A stretch of DNA of 64,000 nt from Marinoscillum sp. MHG1-6 (lineage in GTDB: Bacteria; Bacteroidota; Bacteroidia; Cytophagales; Cyclobacteriaceae). Location: NCBI RefSeq assembly GCF_024714475.1, contig NZ_JAMZMI010000001.1, positions 1-64,000 on the forward strand, given 5' to 3'. The notes under the pieces were generated by a model. The model ran no database searches. It was not told the DNA's origin and saw only the letters and a program-made list of their open reading frames with translations. The position numbers and the translations under genes were made by a program. This document shows positions 25,135 to 34,478 of the stretch, piece by piece; position 1 is the stretch's first letter, and every line of letters starts with the position of its first letter.

Positions 25135-26679
25135 CTAGCTCACTTTATCTGCCATCACATTGTAGATAGGATCTTCAATGATATTTACATCGATCAGCTT
25201 CTCAGCATTCTTGAGCAACCTTCTGCAATCCGGACTCAGGTGCTTCAGGTGAAGAGTTTTACCTGAGTTGGAATACCTCTCAGTTATTTTATTCAGTGCT
25301 TCAATCCCTGACATGTCTGCCACCCTGCTTTCCGCAAAATCTATGATCACTTCGTCCGGATCATTATTCACATCAAATTTTTCATTGAAGGCCGTTACAG
25401 AACCAAAGAATAGCGGACCAAAGATTTCATAGTGCTTCACTCCCTGATCATCTACATATTTTCTGGCTCGAATTCGCTTGGCATTTTCCCAGGCAAATAC
25501 CAGCGCTGATACAACAACGCCGATCAATACAGCCAACGCCAAATTATGTAGCAGCACAGTAATTAAAGCCACCAAAACTATCACGATCACATCATGCAGT
25601 GGCATCTTACCCACAGTCTTAAGGCTCGCCCACTCGAAGGTTCCAATAGATACCATGATCATTAGCCCTGTCAAAGCCGCCATTGGGAGTTGCTCAATTA
25701 GGCTCGCACCAAACATAATGAAGACCAAAAGCATCACCGCCGCAACAATCCCGGACAGTCGGGCACGCGCACCAGCTGATATATTGATCAAACTCTGACC
25801 AATCATCGCACATCCTCCCATACCGGAGAATAGACCGGAAAGGATGTTTGCGGTTCCCTGGGCCACACATTCTTTGTTACCTCTTCCTCTTGTTTGGGTG
25901 ATCTCATCTATCAGGTTAAGTGTTAGCAAGCTTTCTATAAGCCCAACTCCAGCAATGATCAATGAATAAGGAAAGATAATTTGCAAAGTCTCCCAATCGA
26001 AAGGAATGGCTGGAATATGGAACGGAGGAAACCCTCCCTGAATTGAAGCAATATCACCAACCGTCCTTGTATCCAAATCCAGTCCAATAACAATTGCTGA
26101 AACGACCAGAATAGCCGAAAGCGAAGCAGGAACGAACTTGGTCAATTTCGGTAGCCCCCAAATGATCACCATGGTTACAAACACCAGACCCAGCATCATC
26201 CAAAGCTGTCCGCCGGTCATCCACTCCAGGACACCAACATCATTCATAACCTTAAATTGATCCAACTGGGCCATAAAGATTACAATGGCCAGACCGTTAA
26301 CGAACCCGAACATTACCGGTTGGGGTACCAGCCTAATAAACTTACCCAATCTGAGCACTCCTGCAGCTATCTGAATAATACCAGCCAAAACGACGGCTCC
26401 AAAAATGTATTCAACCCCGTGTGAAATTGCCAGACTCACTATTACCACGGCTACAGCACCTGTAGCACCGGAAATCATTCCCGGACGACCACCCAGAATA
26501 GAGGTGATCAGGCCCATCACAAAGGCAGCATAAAGTCCCGTCAACGGAGATAGGCCCGCAATCAATGCGAAGGCAATAGCCTCTGGTATCAAAGCCAGAG
26601 CTACTGTGAGACCTGACAATATCTCATTTTTATAGTTGACTTTTTGCTTGAGGTCAAAGAGTTGGAAGTATGCTTTCAT
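25135..26679 (-). CDS. SulP-family anion transporter with STAS domain
   Basis: 514 residues. About 10-14 TM segments to residue 400, including the SulP signature region GLTVALALIPEAIAFALIAG and GATGAVAVVIVSLA, then a cytosolic STAS domain (about 415-510; EVIIDFAESRVADMSGIEAL). SulP proteins carry sulfate, bicarbonate or other anions. The compact size resembles marine bicarbonate/sulfate members, but the substrate cannot be assigned. It is monocistronic, with its own promoter. Confidence 0.92.
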   Translation of the reverse strand: MKAYFQLFDLKQKVNYKNEILSGLTVALALIPEAIAFALIAGLSPLTGLYAAFVMGLITSILGGRPGMISGATGAVAVVIVSLAISHGVEYIFGAVVLAGIIQIAAGVLRLGKFIRLVPQPVMFGFVNGLAIVIFMAQLDQFKVMNDVGVLEWMTGGQLWMMLGLVFVTMVIIWGLPKLTKFVPASLSAILVVSAIVIGLDLDTRTVGDIASIQGGFPPFHIPAIPFDWETLQIIFPYSLIIAGVGLIESLLTLNLIDEITQTRGRGNKECVAQGTANILSGLFSGMGGCAMIGQSLINISAGARARLSGIVAAVMLLVFIMFGASLIEQLPMAALTGLMIMVSIGTFEWASLKTVGKMPLHDVIVIVLVALITVLLHNLALAVLIGVVVSALVFAWENAKRIRARKYVDDQGVKHYEIFGPLFFGSVTAFNEKFDVNNDPDEVIIDFAESRVADMSGIEALNKITERYSNSGKTLHLKHLSPDCRRLLKNAEKLIDVNIIEDPIYNVMADKVS

Positions 26680-26742
26680 GTTATGGTTTGTTTTGTTTTT
26701 AGCCAGATGGGGCCATAAGGGCTAAAATTTGATAATGAGGCG

Positions 26743-26773
26743 CAAAACTAGAACTTTTTAAGGCGTAATGAAA
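26743..26773 (-). promoter_or_regulatory. Promoter of the SulP gene
   Basis: Read on the minus strand: TTTC (26770-26773), 19 bp, TAGTTTTG (26743-26750). One mismatch to the Bacteroidota TTTG / TANNTTTG consensus. It lies about 64 bp upstream of the ATG. Confidence 0.6.
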
Positions 26774-26875
26774 GTCTGGCATTTTTAATCAATGAGTATC
26801 ATAATTTCAGCGAGCACTCCCATACATATGAAAATGACCTATTAACTCCTTCTACATAATATTATTAAATCCACT

Positions 26876-26907
26876 TTTCAGATAACCTTGGATTTCAATT
26901 ACCTTCG
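26876..26907 (+). promoter_or_regulatory. Possible promoter of the aminotransferase gene
   Basis: TTTC, 20 bp, TACCTTCG at 26900-26907, a TANNTTYG variant. It would give a leader of about 15 nt. Confidence 0.4.
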
Positions 26908-26928
26908 TACCCTGAAATTTTTAGAGGC

Positions 26929-28233
26929 ATGCGACAAAAATTATTACGGGACGGAGCTAGTGAACTTTCTTATGAAATCAGGGGAATCGTAAGAAAAGCA
27001 GAGCAGATAGAGGCGCTTGGTTATCCTATTTTTTGGGAAAACATTGGAGACCCTATTCAGAAGAATCGCAAGCTTCCGGAATGGATGAAATCTGTCATCT
27101 CAGGATTACTTCATGAAGACGACACCTATAGCTATAGCCATTCCAAAGGGGTACTACAAACGCGCCAGTTTTTAGCAGAATTAAACAATCAGCGCAAAGG
27201 CGCTCAGATATCGCCTCAGGACATCACTTTCTTTAATGGTTTGGGAGATGCCATTCAAAAGATCTATCAATACCTGTTACCCACTTCAAGAGTGATAGGG
27301 CCTTCTCCTGCATACTCTACACACTCCTCAGCAGAGGCTGGCCATGCAAACCATCACCCTATCACCTATAAGCTGGACCCGGAAAACTCCTGGTACCCGG
27401 ACATGGATGACCTTTATCAAAAAGTAAAATACAACCCAAGTGTTGTCGGCATCCTGATCATCAATCCCGACAATCCTACGGGTATGGTTTACCCGAAGGA
27501 GATTCTGGAGCGCATGGTGGACATTGCCAGAGAATTCGGCCTTTTCATTATTTGTGATGAGATCTATATGAACATCATTTATAATGGAGCTAAGACCGTG
27601 ACGCTGGCAGAGGTTATCGGAGATGTTCCGGGAATTTCGCTCAAGGGAATTTCTAAAGAGTTTCCATGGCCTGGAGCAAGATGCGGATGGGCTGAATACT
27701 ATAATCAACAGGCAGACGCTGAGTTTGCCAGACTGTGTCAGACTATTGACAATGCTAAAATGATTGAGGTCAGTTCAACGAAGCTACCTCAGAAGGCGAT
27801 TCCAAAGATTATGCAGGATGAACGCTATCCGGATTTTATTAAGGAGACCAACGAGCATATTGGCAGTCGCAGCGCTTACCTCAATGAAATTTTTGGAGAT
27901 GTCCCATACATCACTTTCAATCAGACCAACGGGGCGTTTTATAATACCATGATTTTCAAGCCGGGAGTATTAAACGAAAATCAAAAGCTGGAAATCTCCG
28001 ATCCTAAGCTTGCTCAACTATTGGACAAGTGGCTTGAGCCGGGTATGCCATTAGATAAGAAATTTGTCTATTACCTGTTGGCAGCCAAGCAGGTTTGTAT
28101 TGTTCCAATTTCCTCCTTTTGCTCTGATCTACTTGGATTCAGAATTACACTTCTTGAAGAGAATGATGAGATCCGCAAGGAAACCTTCAAACGGATCAAA
28201 GAGGGCATTATGGAATTTTGCGAATCGGCTTAA
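26929..28233 (+). CDS. Class I/II PLP-dependent aminotransferase
   Basis: 434 residues. Fold-type I landmarks: Tyr/substrate region FWENIGDP, PLP-phosphate region FFNGLGDAIQ, NPDNPTG with the conserved Asn, CDEIYMNIIY with the Asp that pairs to the PLP nitrogen, SLKGISKEFPWPGARCGW with the Schiff-base Lys, and a C-terminal Arg region (LGFRITLLEE). Similar to alanine/valine-type aminotransferases (AlaA-like), but the amino donor cannot be fixed. Monocistronic. Confidence 0.88.
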   Translation: MRQKLLRDGASELSYEIRGIVRKAEQIEALGYPIFWENIGDPIQKNRKLPEWMKSVISGLLHEDDTYSYSHSKGVLQTRQFLAELNNQRKGAQISPQDITFFNGLGDAIQKIYQYLLPTSRVIGPSPAYSTHSSAEAGHANHHPITYKLDPENSWYPDMDDLYQKVKYNPSVVGILIINPDNPTGMVYPKEILERMVDIAREFGLFIICDEIYMNIIYNGAKTVTLAEVIGDVPGISLKGISKEFPWPGARCGWAEYYNQQADAEFARLCQTIDNAKMIEVSSTKLPQKAIPKIMQDERYPDFIKETNEHIGSRSAYLNEIFGDVPYITFNQTNGAFYNTMIFKPGVLNENQKLEISDPKLAQLLDKWLEPGMPLDKKFVYYLLAAKQVCIVPISSFCSDLLGFRITLLEENDEIRKETFKRIKEGIMEFCESA

Positions 28234-28265
28234 GAAAAGACCGATTTACAATCCCGGATTAAATA

Positions 28266-29135
28266 TCAATCAAAAACTACCGTGCGGTTGTCATATACCA
28301 GCGCTTTGCGCTTAAGGTGAACATAAATAGCTCTGGATAGAACGATCTTCTCAAGGTCCTTTCCTTTTCGGACAAGGTCACTTACGGAATCCTTGTGTGA
28401 AATCTTTACCACGTCCTGCTCGATAATGGGGCCTGCATCCAGGTCAGCTGTAACATAGTGACTGGTAGCGCCGATGATCTTCACGCCCCTTTCATGCGCC
28501 CTGTGGTAAGGTTTAGCTCCTGCAAAAGCAGGTAGAAATGAGTGATGAATATTGATGATCCTATTAGGATATTGACCAATAAAATCATCGCTAAGCACCT
28601 GCATGTACCGCGCAAGTACGATAAAGTCAATTTTCAAAGCCTTGAGTAAATGAAGCTGCTGACGTTCTACTTCAGCTTTATTCTCCTTTGTCACCTCAAA
28701 ATAATGAAAAGGAATACTGTGTCTCTTAGCGATCTGTTCGTGATCCCTGTGGTTAGATACGATGACCGGAATTTCGATTTGCCACTCTCCTGAATAATGT
28801 CTTGCGAGGATATCATTGAGACAGTGCGAGCTTTTTGAAACGAAGATGGCCATACGGGGTAGCTTGTCTGTAAAATGCAGCTGCCAGGTCATGTCGTGTT
28901 TACTGGCTACCTCCTCTTCGAAAACCGATTGGATATTTCCCTTTTCAATATCAAATCCCTCCAAATCCCATTGCACGCGCATCAGGAATATGCCATTCTC
29001 TTTTTCCACATGTTCATCCAAATCCACGATGTTACCATTATGGTCAGTAAGAAACCTGGTCACTGTAGCAATCAAACCCTTACGGTCAGCACAGTGGATC
29101 AATAAGATCGCATTGAGTTTCGAGTAATCCGTCAT
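28266..29135 (-). CDS. purU: Formyltetrahydrofolate deformylase
   Basis: 289 residues. The N-terminal about 85 are an ACT domain (ILLIHCADRKGLIATVTRFL); the rest is a formyltransferase-type hydrolase with FVSKSSHCLNDILAR, NHRDHEQIAKRHSIPF, INIHHSFLPAFAGAKPYHRA and the catalytic Asp in VTADLDAGPIIEQD. It releases formate and tetrahydrofolate from 10-formyl-THF, balancing one-carbon units for purine and glycine synthesis. Last gene of the minus-strand run behind ruvB and queG (27-bp gap to queG). Confidence 0.95.
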   Translation of the reverse strand: MTDYSKLNAILLIHCADRKGLIATVTRFLTDHNGNIVDLDEHVEKENGIFLMRVQWDLEGFDIEKGNIQSVFEEEVASKHDMTWQLHFTDKLPRMAIFVSKSSHCLNDILARHYSGEWQIEIPVIVSNHRDHEQIAKRHSIPFHYFEVTKENKAEVERQQLHLLKALKIDFIVLARYMQVLSDDFIGQYPNRIINIHHSFLPAFAGAKPYHRAHERGVKIIGATSHYVTADLDAGPIIEQDVVKISHKDSVSDLVRKGKDLEKIVLSRAIYVHLKRKALVYDNRTVVFD

Positions 29136-29162
29136 AACCCTTCTTTCAAAATCCAGCGCAAA

Positions 29163-30077
29163 TTAATGATTAAAGCGAATATTACGCTTCAATCCGGCAA
29201 ACTTGGTGCGTTTCACGGCTGATTTCTTAAATACCTTGCGAAACACCTCCTCGGTCATCTCCTCCCAATCCTGCCTGGTAAACTCCTCCCAACCCTGAGG
29301 TTCAAACGCGGGTTCTTTATGAGGCCGGGCAAAGCGATTCCAGGGACAAACCTCCTGACAAATATCACAGCCGAACACCCAATCCTGCATTTTGCCCTGA
29401 AATTCCTGAGGTATTTCATCTTTCAATTCAATAGTCAAATAGGAGATACATCTGCTCCCATCGACCACATAGGGTTCTGGAATGGCATCCGTTGGGCATG
29501 CATCCTGGCAGGCAGTACAGGTACCACAGTAGTCCTTCATCGGACCATCAGCTTCCAGTTCCAGATCAATGATCAACTCGGCCAAAAAAAAGAAACTACC
29601 CATCTCACGATTGAGCAACAAGCTGTTTTTACCTATCCAGCCCAGTCCTCCCTTTTTGGCCCATGCTCGTTCATGAACGGGAGCCGAGTCTACAAACACC
29701 CGTCCCTCAACCGATCCAATCTCTTCTTCGATCCTATGCATGAAAGTTTTTAGCTTGTCTTTGATGACAAAGTGATAGTCCTGTCCCTGCGCGTATCTTG
29801 CAATCTTGTAGGTATCCTCCTCTGGATGGTGAGTGGGGAAATAATTGTATATCAGAGAAACAACTGACTTTGCACCGGGAACGAGTTTCGTTGGGTCGAG
29901 GCGCTTATCAAAATGATTTTCTAAATATCCCATTTTTCCTTGATAACCTCGGGCAAGCCATTCTTCCAGTTGATTGGCCTCCTCAGTCAAAAGGCCTGCT
30001 TTGGAAATACCACAAAAGCTGAAACCCAGTTCCCCGGCAATGGACTTAACGATTCGTGTATTTTCTGATAGACTCAC
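29163..30077 (-). CDS. queG: Epoxyqueuosine reductase
   Basis: 304 residues, starting at GTG; no in-frame ATG occurs between a stop codon and this start. It has the QueG blocks: [20 protein letters not shown] for substrate and cobalamin binding, a first cluster region [16 protein letters not shown] and a second [13 protein letters not shown], for two 4Fe-4S clusters. The enzyme reduces epoxyqueuosine to queuosine in tRNA anticodons (Tyr, His, Asn, Asp) with cobalamin. It lies 20 bp after the SelW-like gene. Confidence 0.95.
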   Translation of the reverse strand: MSLSENTRIVKSIAGELGFSFCGISKAGLLTEEANQLEEWLARGYQGKMGYLENHFDKRLDPTKLVPGAKSVVSLIYNYFPTHHPEEDTYKIARYAQGQDYHFVIKDKLKTFMHRIEEEIGSVEGRVFVDSAPVHERAWAKKGGLGWIGKNSLLLNREMGSFFFLAELIIDLELEADGPMKDYCGTCTACQDACPTDAIPEPYVVDGSRCISYLTIELKDEIPQEFQGKMQDWVFGCDICQEVCPWNRFARPHKEPAFEPQGWEEFTRQDWEEMTEEVFRKVFKKSAVKRTKFAGLKRNIRFNH

Positions 30078-30097
30078 CTCAACAAAGGTAACGGGCT

Positions 30098-30370
30098 TTA
30101 TTTCTTATCTGAATGACCTAGACTCATATCAGGAGCAATTTGATCCCGTATCAATTGCTTCAGTTCGGTGATTTCAGGGAAACGACCATTTTCCTTTCGC
30201 GAAAAAAGTAACTGGTCATCCACATAGATATTGAAATTACCTCCGGCTGTTTGCCTCAACCGGATTTCTATCACCTCCTGTTCAAATGTGGTAAAAAGCT
30301 CCTGCATCATCCAGGTAGCCCGATGCATCCAGCGACATTGTGAACAAAATTCAATGGTAATGATATTCAT
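30098..30370 (-). CDS. SelW-like Rdx-family thioredoxin-fold protein
   Basis: 90 residues with the family start [19 protein letters not shown]: a CxxC redox pair (Cys-9, Cys-12) in place of the selenocysteine version. It then has [25 protein letters not shown]-type strands (the Rdx core) and ends LGHSDKK. Rdx proteins (SelW/SelT/SelH) are thioredoxin-like, with a role in redox control or glutathione-linked protection. Position between ruvB and queG suggests co-transcription; a link to the iron-sulfur enzyme QueG is only a guess. Confidence 0.85.
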   Translation of the reverse strand: MNIITIEFCSQCRWMHRATWMMQELFTTFEQEVIEIRLRQTAGGNFNIYVDDQLLFSRKENGRFPEITELKQLIRDQIAPDMSLGHSDKK

Positions 30371-30443
30371 GATGAACTCAGTAGTTATGTAAGTAACTCG
30401 GATTTAAATCGCAAAGTGCCCTTCAGGCATGTGCATGCTTCTA

Positions 30444-31469
30444 CTAAAAAAGCTGCCCGTTTTGTTGCGGTGGCAGTATCCCCAGATGTCTATAGGCTAG
30501 ATCAGTGGCCTGACGTCCCCTTGCAGTTCTTTTGATATAGCCCTCCATGATCAGAAACGGTTCGTAAACCTCCTCTATAGTTTCTGCTTCCTCGCCACAA
30601 GCCGTAGCAATAGTACCAAGCCCTACCGGACCGCCTTTGAACTTCTCGATAATAGTAGTGAGAATTCGGTTATCCATATCATCTAGTCCATGATCATCCA
30701 CATCCAGGGCTTCAAGTGCCATTTTAGAGATGTTTAGGGTGATAGCTCCGTCCCCTTTGATCTGCGCAAAATCACGTGTACGACGCAGCAGGTTGTTGGC
30801 AATCCTCGGGGTACCTCTACTTCTGCGTGCAATCTCATAGGCTGCCTCCTCATCGATCGGCGTCTGTAGTATATCAGAAGACCGGCCAACGATAGAAGTC
30901 AGCAATTTGGCATCGTAATATTCTAAGCGCGAATTGATCCCAAAACGCGCACGCAAAGGAGAGGTCAACAAACCCGAGCGGGTCGTTGCTCCTATCAGCG
31001 TAAAAGGATTCAAACCTATTTGGACCGTTCGTGCATTCGGTCCACTATCCAGCATGATGTCAATTTTATAATCCTCCATAGCTGAGTAGAGGTACTCTTC
31101 TACCACGGGATTCAGACGATGAATTTCATCTATGAACAACACATCATTTTCCTCAAGATTTGTCAATAAGCCTGCAAGCTCTCCGGGTTTATCCAGAACA
31201 GGCCCGGAAGTAACTGTTATGCCCGATCCCAACTCATTGGCGATGATATTTGAAAGTGTGGTTTTACCTAGCCCGGGAGGTCCATGAAGCAGCACATGGT
31301 CTAATGGCTCGGATCTTAGCTTGGCCGCCTGAACAAATACTTTCAGGTTGTTTACGATCTTGTCTTGTCCGGCAAAATCATCAAAGCTTAATGGACGAAG
31401 CGCTCTTTCAAACTCCTTTTCCGATGAATCCATCCCATCACTTTCACTTTTTAGGTAGTCCTCGCGCAT
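30444..31469 (-). CDS. ruvB: Holliday junction branch-migration ATPase RuvB
   Basis: 341 residues, full length. Walker [17 protein letters not shown], Walker [11 protein letters not shown], sensor 1 [18 protein letters not shown] and the C-terminal winged helix ([18 protein letters not shown]). It drives branch migration with RuvA at Holliday junctions. First gene of the ruvB / SelW-like / queG / purU run; ruvA is not in the window. Confidence 0.97.
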   Translation of the reverse strand: MREDYLKSESDGMDSSEKEFERALRPLSFDDFAGQDKIVNNLKVFVQAAKLRSEPLDHVLLHGPPGLGKTTLSNIIANELGSGITVTSGPVLDKPGELAGLLTNLEENDVLFIDEIHRLNPVVEEYLYSAMEDYKIDIMLDSGPNARTVQIGLNPFTLIGATTRSGLLTSPLRARFGINSRLEYYDAKLLTSIVGRSSDILQTPIDEEAAYEIARRSRGTPRIANNLLRRTRDFAQIKGDGAITLNISKMALEALDVDDHGLDDMDNRILTTIIEKFKGGPVGLGTIATACGEEAETIEEVYEPFLIMEGYIKRTARGRQATDLAYRHLGILPPQQNGQLF

Positions 31470-31593
31470 GTACTGACTTATATTGTTTCCTTTACCAAAA
31501 GAGTTTTGTGGTTTGAGGTAAAGTTATCGAAGTTTTATACAGCGTGATATTCTTCACTCGAAATTCAGTTTTAATATTGCATAAAATTAGGTT

Positions 31594-32625
31594 TTGACAA
31601 CTAGGAAAATCTTTTTCAGGGGTATTGTATTAATAGTGGTACTGGGTGCGCTCTACAGAGTAGTTACTTCATCCAAAACCAGTCTTTTTCATATTACCGG
31701 CCAGACAATGGGTACGATCAGCTATAATGTGAAGTACCTGAGTGAAGATAAAGTGGTGAAAAAAGGCCAAATTGACTCTCTGCTACGTGCGTTTAACCAA
31801 TCTCTTTCTACCTACATTCCTAACTCTGAAATCTCCACTTTGAATAATACCGGAACTCTTGATGAGCCCAGCCAAATGTTTCGTCAGGTGCTCAATAAAA
31901 GTCAGGTCATTAATGATGCTACCAATGGGGCTTTCGACCCGACTGTCGGCCCGCTGGTGGGGGCATGGGGATTCGGGGCAGATAAGGCCTTAACCATTCC
32001 GGATAGCAACACAGTCAAAAGTCTATTGTCTCAAGTGGGATTTGCAAGAATCAGTTTTGATGCTCAAAAGGTAACGATGGACACCAGCATGTATCTGGAT
32101 TTTAGTGCCATCGCTAAAGGTTATGCGGTGGATCTTGTTGGAGAGCTGCTTGATTCAAGAGGCATTAGCAACTACCTGGTGGAGATCGGGGGAGAAGTGA
32201 GCGCCAAAGGGCTGAATGATAAGGAGAAAATCTGGTCTATTGGAATAGAAGACCCAATGGTAGAGATGGATGAGCGAAAACTATTGGCGATCGTGCACCT
32301 AGACAACCTGTCATTAGCCACTTCCGGTAATTACAGAAATTACTACAAAGTAGGAGATCGGATCGTTGCCCACACCATTGATCCCCGAACCGGATACAAT
32401 ACCAATCACAACTTATTGAGTGCTTCGGTCTTTGCTGCAGATTGCATGACGGCGGATGCATTTGCCACGGCATTTATGGTGATCGGCAAGGATAGTTCGA
32501 TATCTTTAGTAGAAGCATTGGATATTGAAGCTTTCCTAATCTATCAGAAACCAGATGGTACGCTGAGTAGTTATACATCGGAAGGTCTCCAACCTTTAAT
32601 CGAAATGAATAAACTCGATGAATAA
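31594..32625 (+). CDS. apbE: FAD:protein FMN transferase, membrane-anchored
   Basis: 343 residues. The start is taken as TTG at 31594: an in-frame TAG at 31588 excludes anything longer, and the next ATG is inside the conserved domain. Residues 7-24 form one hydrophobic anchor with no lipobox Cys. ApbE motifs are present: TGQTMGTISYNV, AFDPTVGPLVGAWGFG, DFSAIAKGYAVDL, YLVEIGGEVSAKG and HTIDPRTGYNT. The enzyme attaches FMN to Thr residues of NQR and RNF subunits outside the membrane. Its last 8 bp overlap the methyltransferase gene. Confidence 0.92.
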   Translation: MTTRKIFFRGIVLIVVLGALYRVVTSSKTSLFHITGQTMGTISYNVKYLSEDKVVKKGQIDSLLRAFNQSLSTYIPNSEISTLNNTGTLDEPSQMFRQVLNKSQVINDATNGAFDPTVGPLVGAWGFGADKALTIPDSNTVKSLLSQVGFARISFDAQKVTMDTSMYLDFSAIAKGYAVDLVGELLDSRGISNYLVEIGGEVSAKGLNDKEKIWSIGIEDPMVEMDERKLLAIVHLDNLSLATSGNYRNYYKVGDRIVAHTIDPRTGYNTNHNLLSASVFAADCMTADAFATAFMVIGKDSSISLVEALDIEAFLIYQKPDGTLSSYTSEGLQPLIEMNKLDE

Positions 32626-33349
32626 GCGCGAATGGTTCGGAGAGTGGTTTAACAGCCCCTATTATCATGTCCTTTATAATGAAAGAGATGAAAGGGAGGC
32701 GCATCAGTTTATCGACAACCTGATCAAGAAGCTTAAGCCAAAAGAGGATGCCCACTTTTTGGACGTGGCTTGTGGTCGGGGAAGACATGCCATTTACCTC
32801 AACTCCAAAGGCTTTGACGTTACCGGAATTGATTTATCCGAACAAAACCTTGTTACTGCTCGAGAGTCAGGCAATGAGCGACTTCATTTTTATCAGCACG
32901 ATATGCGGGAAGTGTTCAGGGAGCATTATTTCGACTTTGCGGTAAATTTGTTTACCAGTTTTGGCTATTTCGACAGCCGGGAAGAAGACATCAAGGCGAT
33001 CAAAGCGATTACCAGAGGATTGAAACCTGGTGGATATTTTCTGATAGATTTTCTAAACCCCTATGTAGTAATTAATGACCTGGTGGAAGCCGAAACCAAG
33101 ATCATTGATGGCATCAAGTTTAATATCAGCCGTAAATTTGACGGTGAATTTATTTTAAAAGATATTGTATTGAACAATCGTGGTGATATCCAGTACTTTC
33201 AGGAAAAGGTTCGTGCCATAAGACGAGTAGATTTTCTTGATTACTTCCAGGAAGCCGGGCTTAAAGTAAAGGAGATCTTTGGTAACTATAACCTCAAAAA
33301 ATACAAAAGTGAAAAATCCGAGAGGTTGATATTCCTCACTCAACTATGA
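32618..33349 (+). CDS. Class I SAM-dependent methyltransferase
   Basis: 243 residues. Rossmann motif I is HFLDVACGRGRHAIYL, motif II the acidic VTGIDLSEQNL, then FDFAVNLFTSFGYF at post I and LKPGGYFLIDFLNPY. Substrate unknown. Overlaps apbE by 8 bp and the ZIP gene by 4 bp, so the three are one translational unit. Confidence 0.88.
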   Translation: MNKREWFGEWFNSPYYHVLYNERDEREAHQFIDNLIKKLKPKEDAHFLDVACGRGRHAIYLNSKGFDVTGIDLSEQNLVTARESGNERLHFYQHDMREVFREHYFDFAVNLFTSFGYFDSREEDIKAIKAITRGLKPGGYFLIDFLNPYVVINDLVEAETKIIDGIKFNISRKFDGEFILKDIVLNNRGDIQYFQEKVRAIRRVDFLDYFQEAGLKVKEIFGNYNLKKYKSEKSERLIFLTQL

Positions 33350-34068
33350 TCCTAATCATCGCCATTCTCTTTATAAGTACACTCACGGGTGGACTGATCT
33401 CTAATTCAATAGATTTTGAACCGAAGACGATCAAATACCCATTGATCTTTGCAGGTTCATTCCTTTTCGCCATTACTCTTATTCACATACTGCCTGAAAT
33501 CTTCTCTTTTGGACAGGATCCAATGAGGATTGGGCTGTACATTCTGCTTGGTTTCTTCCTACAGCAGTTTCTGGAATACTTTTCATCAGGCATCGAACAC
33601 GGGCATTTTCATAAAGGCCATCACCTCACCACTACCACAAAGTGGTCGATGGTTCTCGCTTTGACGATTCATTCATTGTTAGAAGGTGCCATGTTAACGC
33701 ATGATTCTCCGTTTCATGGGCCTCACGAATCGCATTCATTATTGACAGGGATCATACTTCACAAAGTACCGGCTGCCTTCGCATTGATGACCACCTTAAA
33801 AACAAACGGGAAATTTACGCTATCACAATGGCTGATCTTACTGCTCTTTAGTATGGCATCTCCGATTGGACTTTTGCTGAGCAGTTCCATTCTTGAGTTG
33901 TCTCATGACCATATGCTCATTTTGTTCGCGATCGTATCCGGAAGCTTCCTTCATATCAGCACGACAATTTTCGTAGAGTCCAGTCCTGATCACCATTTTG
34001 GTAGCCGAAAAATCCTGGTGAGCGCGCTTGGAGCAGGAGTAGCGATTGCATCGGAATATTTGATATAG
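33346..34068 (+). CDS. ZIP-family divalent metal transporter
   Basis: 240 residues with about eight TM segments. ZIP metal-site patterns: TLIHILPEIFSF in TM2, LTIHSLLEGAML in TM4 and ILHKVPAAFAL in TM5. A His-rich loop (GIEHGHFHKGHH) between TM3 and TM4 is typical of zinc or iron importers. The exact metal is unknown. Last gene of the apbE unit; downstream a palindrome GAAAACGTTTTC at 34078-34089 has no T run. Confidence 0.88.
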   Translation: MILIIAILFISTLTGGLISNSIDFEPKTIKYPLIFAGSFLFAITLIHILPEIFSFGQDPMRIGLYILLGFFLQQFLEYFSSGIEHGHFHKGHHLTTTTKWSMVLALTIHSLLEGAMLTHDSPFHGPHESHSLLTGIILHKVPAAFALMTTLKTNGKFTLSQWLILLLFSMASPIGLLLSSSILELSHDHMLILFAIVSGSFLHISTTIFVESSPDHHFGSRKILVSALGAGVAIASEYLI

Positions 34069-34213
34069 TCACATCCCGAAAACGTTTTCATCTAAAAAAG
34101 GTCAACTATCGTCTTAAATAGGGGTGGTGAATTATGATAAATTAAATCACAAACCCATTCTTTTACTTTTCTTGGTTAAACTTGGGGTTTATTGGAACCT
34201 AAACATATTAACC

Positions 34214-34471
34214 ATGAGTAACACTCAACTCAAAAAGTACTGGGCTAAAAACCTAAAGTATTTATTAATCCTGCTATCCGTATGGTTTATCGTTTCCTAC
34301 GGTGCAGGTATTCTCTTCGCTGACGCACTTAACAACATCAGATTAGGTGGCTTCAAACTAGGCTTCTGGTTCGCTCAGCAAGGATCCATCTTTGTTTTTG
34401 TGATCCTCATTTATGTTTATATCCGCTTGATGAACAAGCTGGATCAGGAATTTGACGTAGACGAAAAGTAA
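34214..34471 (+). CDS. DUF4212 small subunit of sodium:solute symporter
   Basis: 85 residues with two TM segments (LLILLSVWFIVSYGAGILF and IFVFVILIYVYIRLM) and the family landmark GGFKLGFWFAQQGSI. The frame is open to 34124, but the ATG at 34214 (MSNTQLKKYWAKNL) is the family start. DUF4212 proteins are coded next to VC_2705-type symporters and are thought to be their small subunit; here the gap is 7 bp. Confidence 0.9.
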   Translation: MSNTQLKKYWAKNLKYLLILLSVWFIVSYGAGILFADALNNIRLGGFKLGFWFAQQGSIFVFVILIYVYIRLMNKLDQEFDVDEK

Positions 34472-34478
34472 TCCCATA

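Noticed and set aside
34078-34089. Palindrome GAAAACGTTTTC after the ZIP gene
   Set aside because: No T run and only one instance nearby; could be an operator, but nothing supports it.
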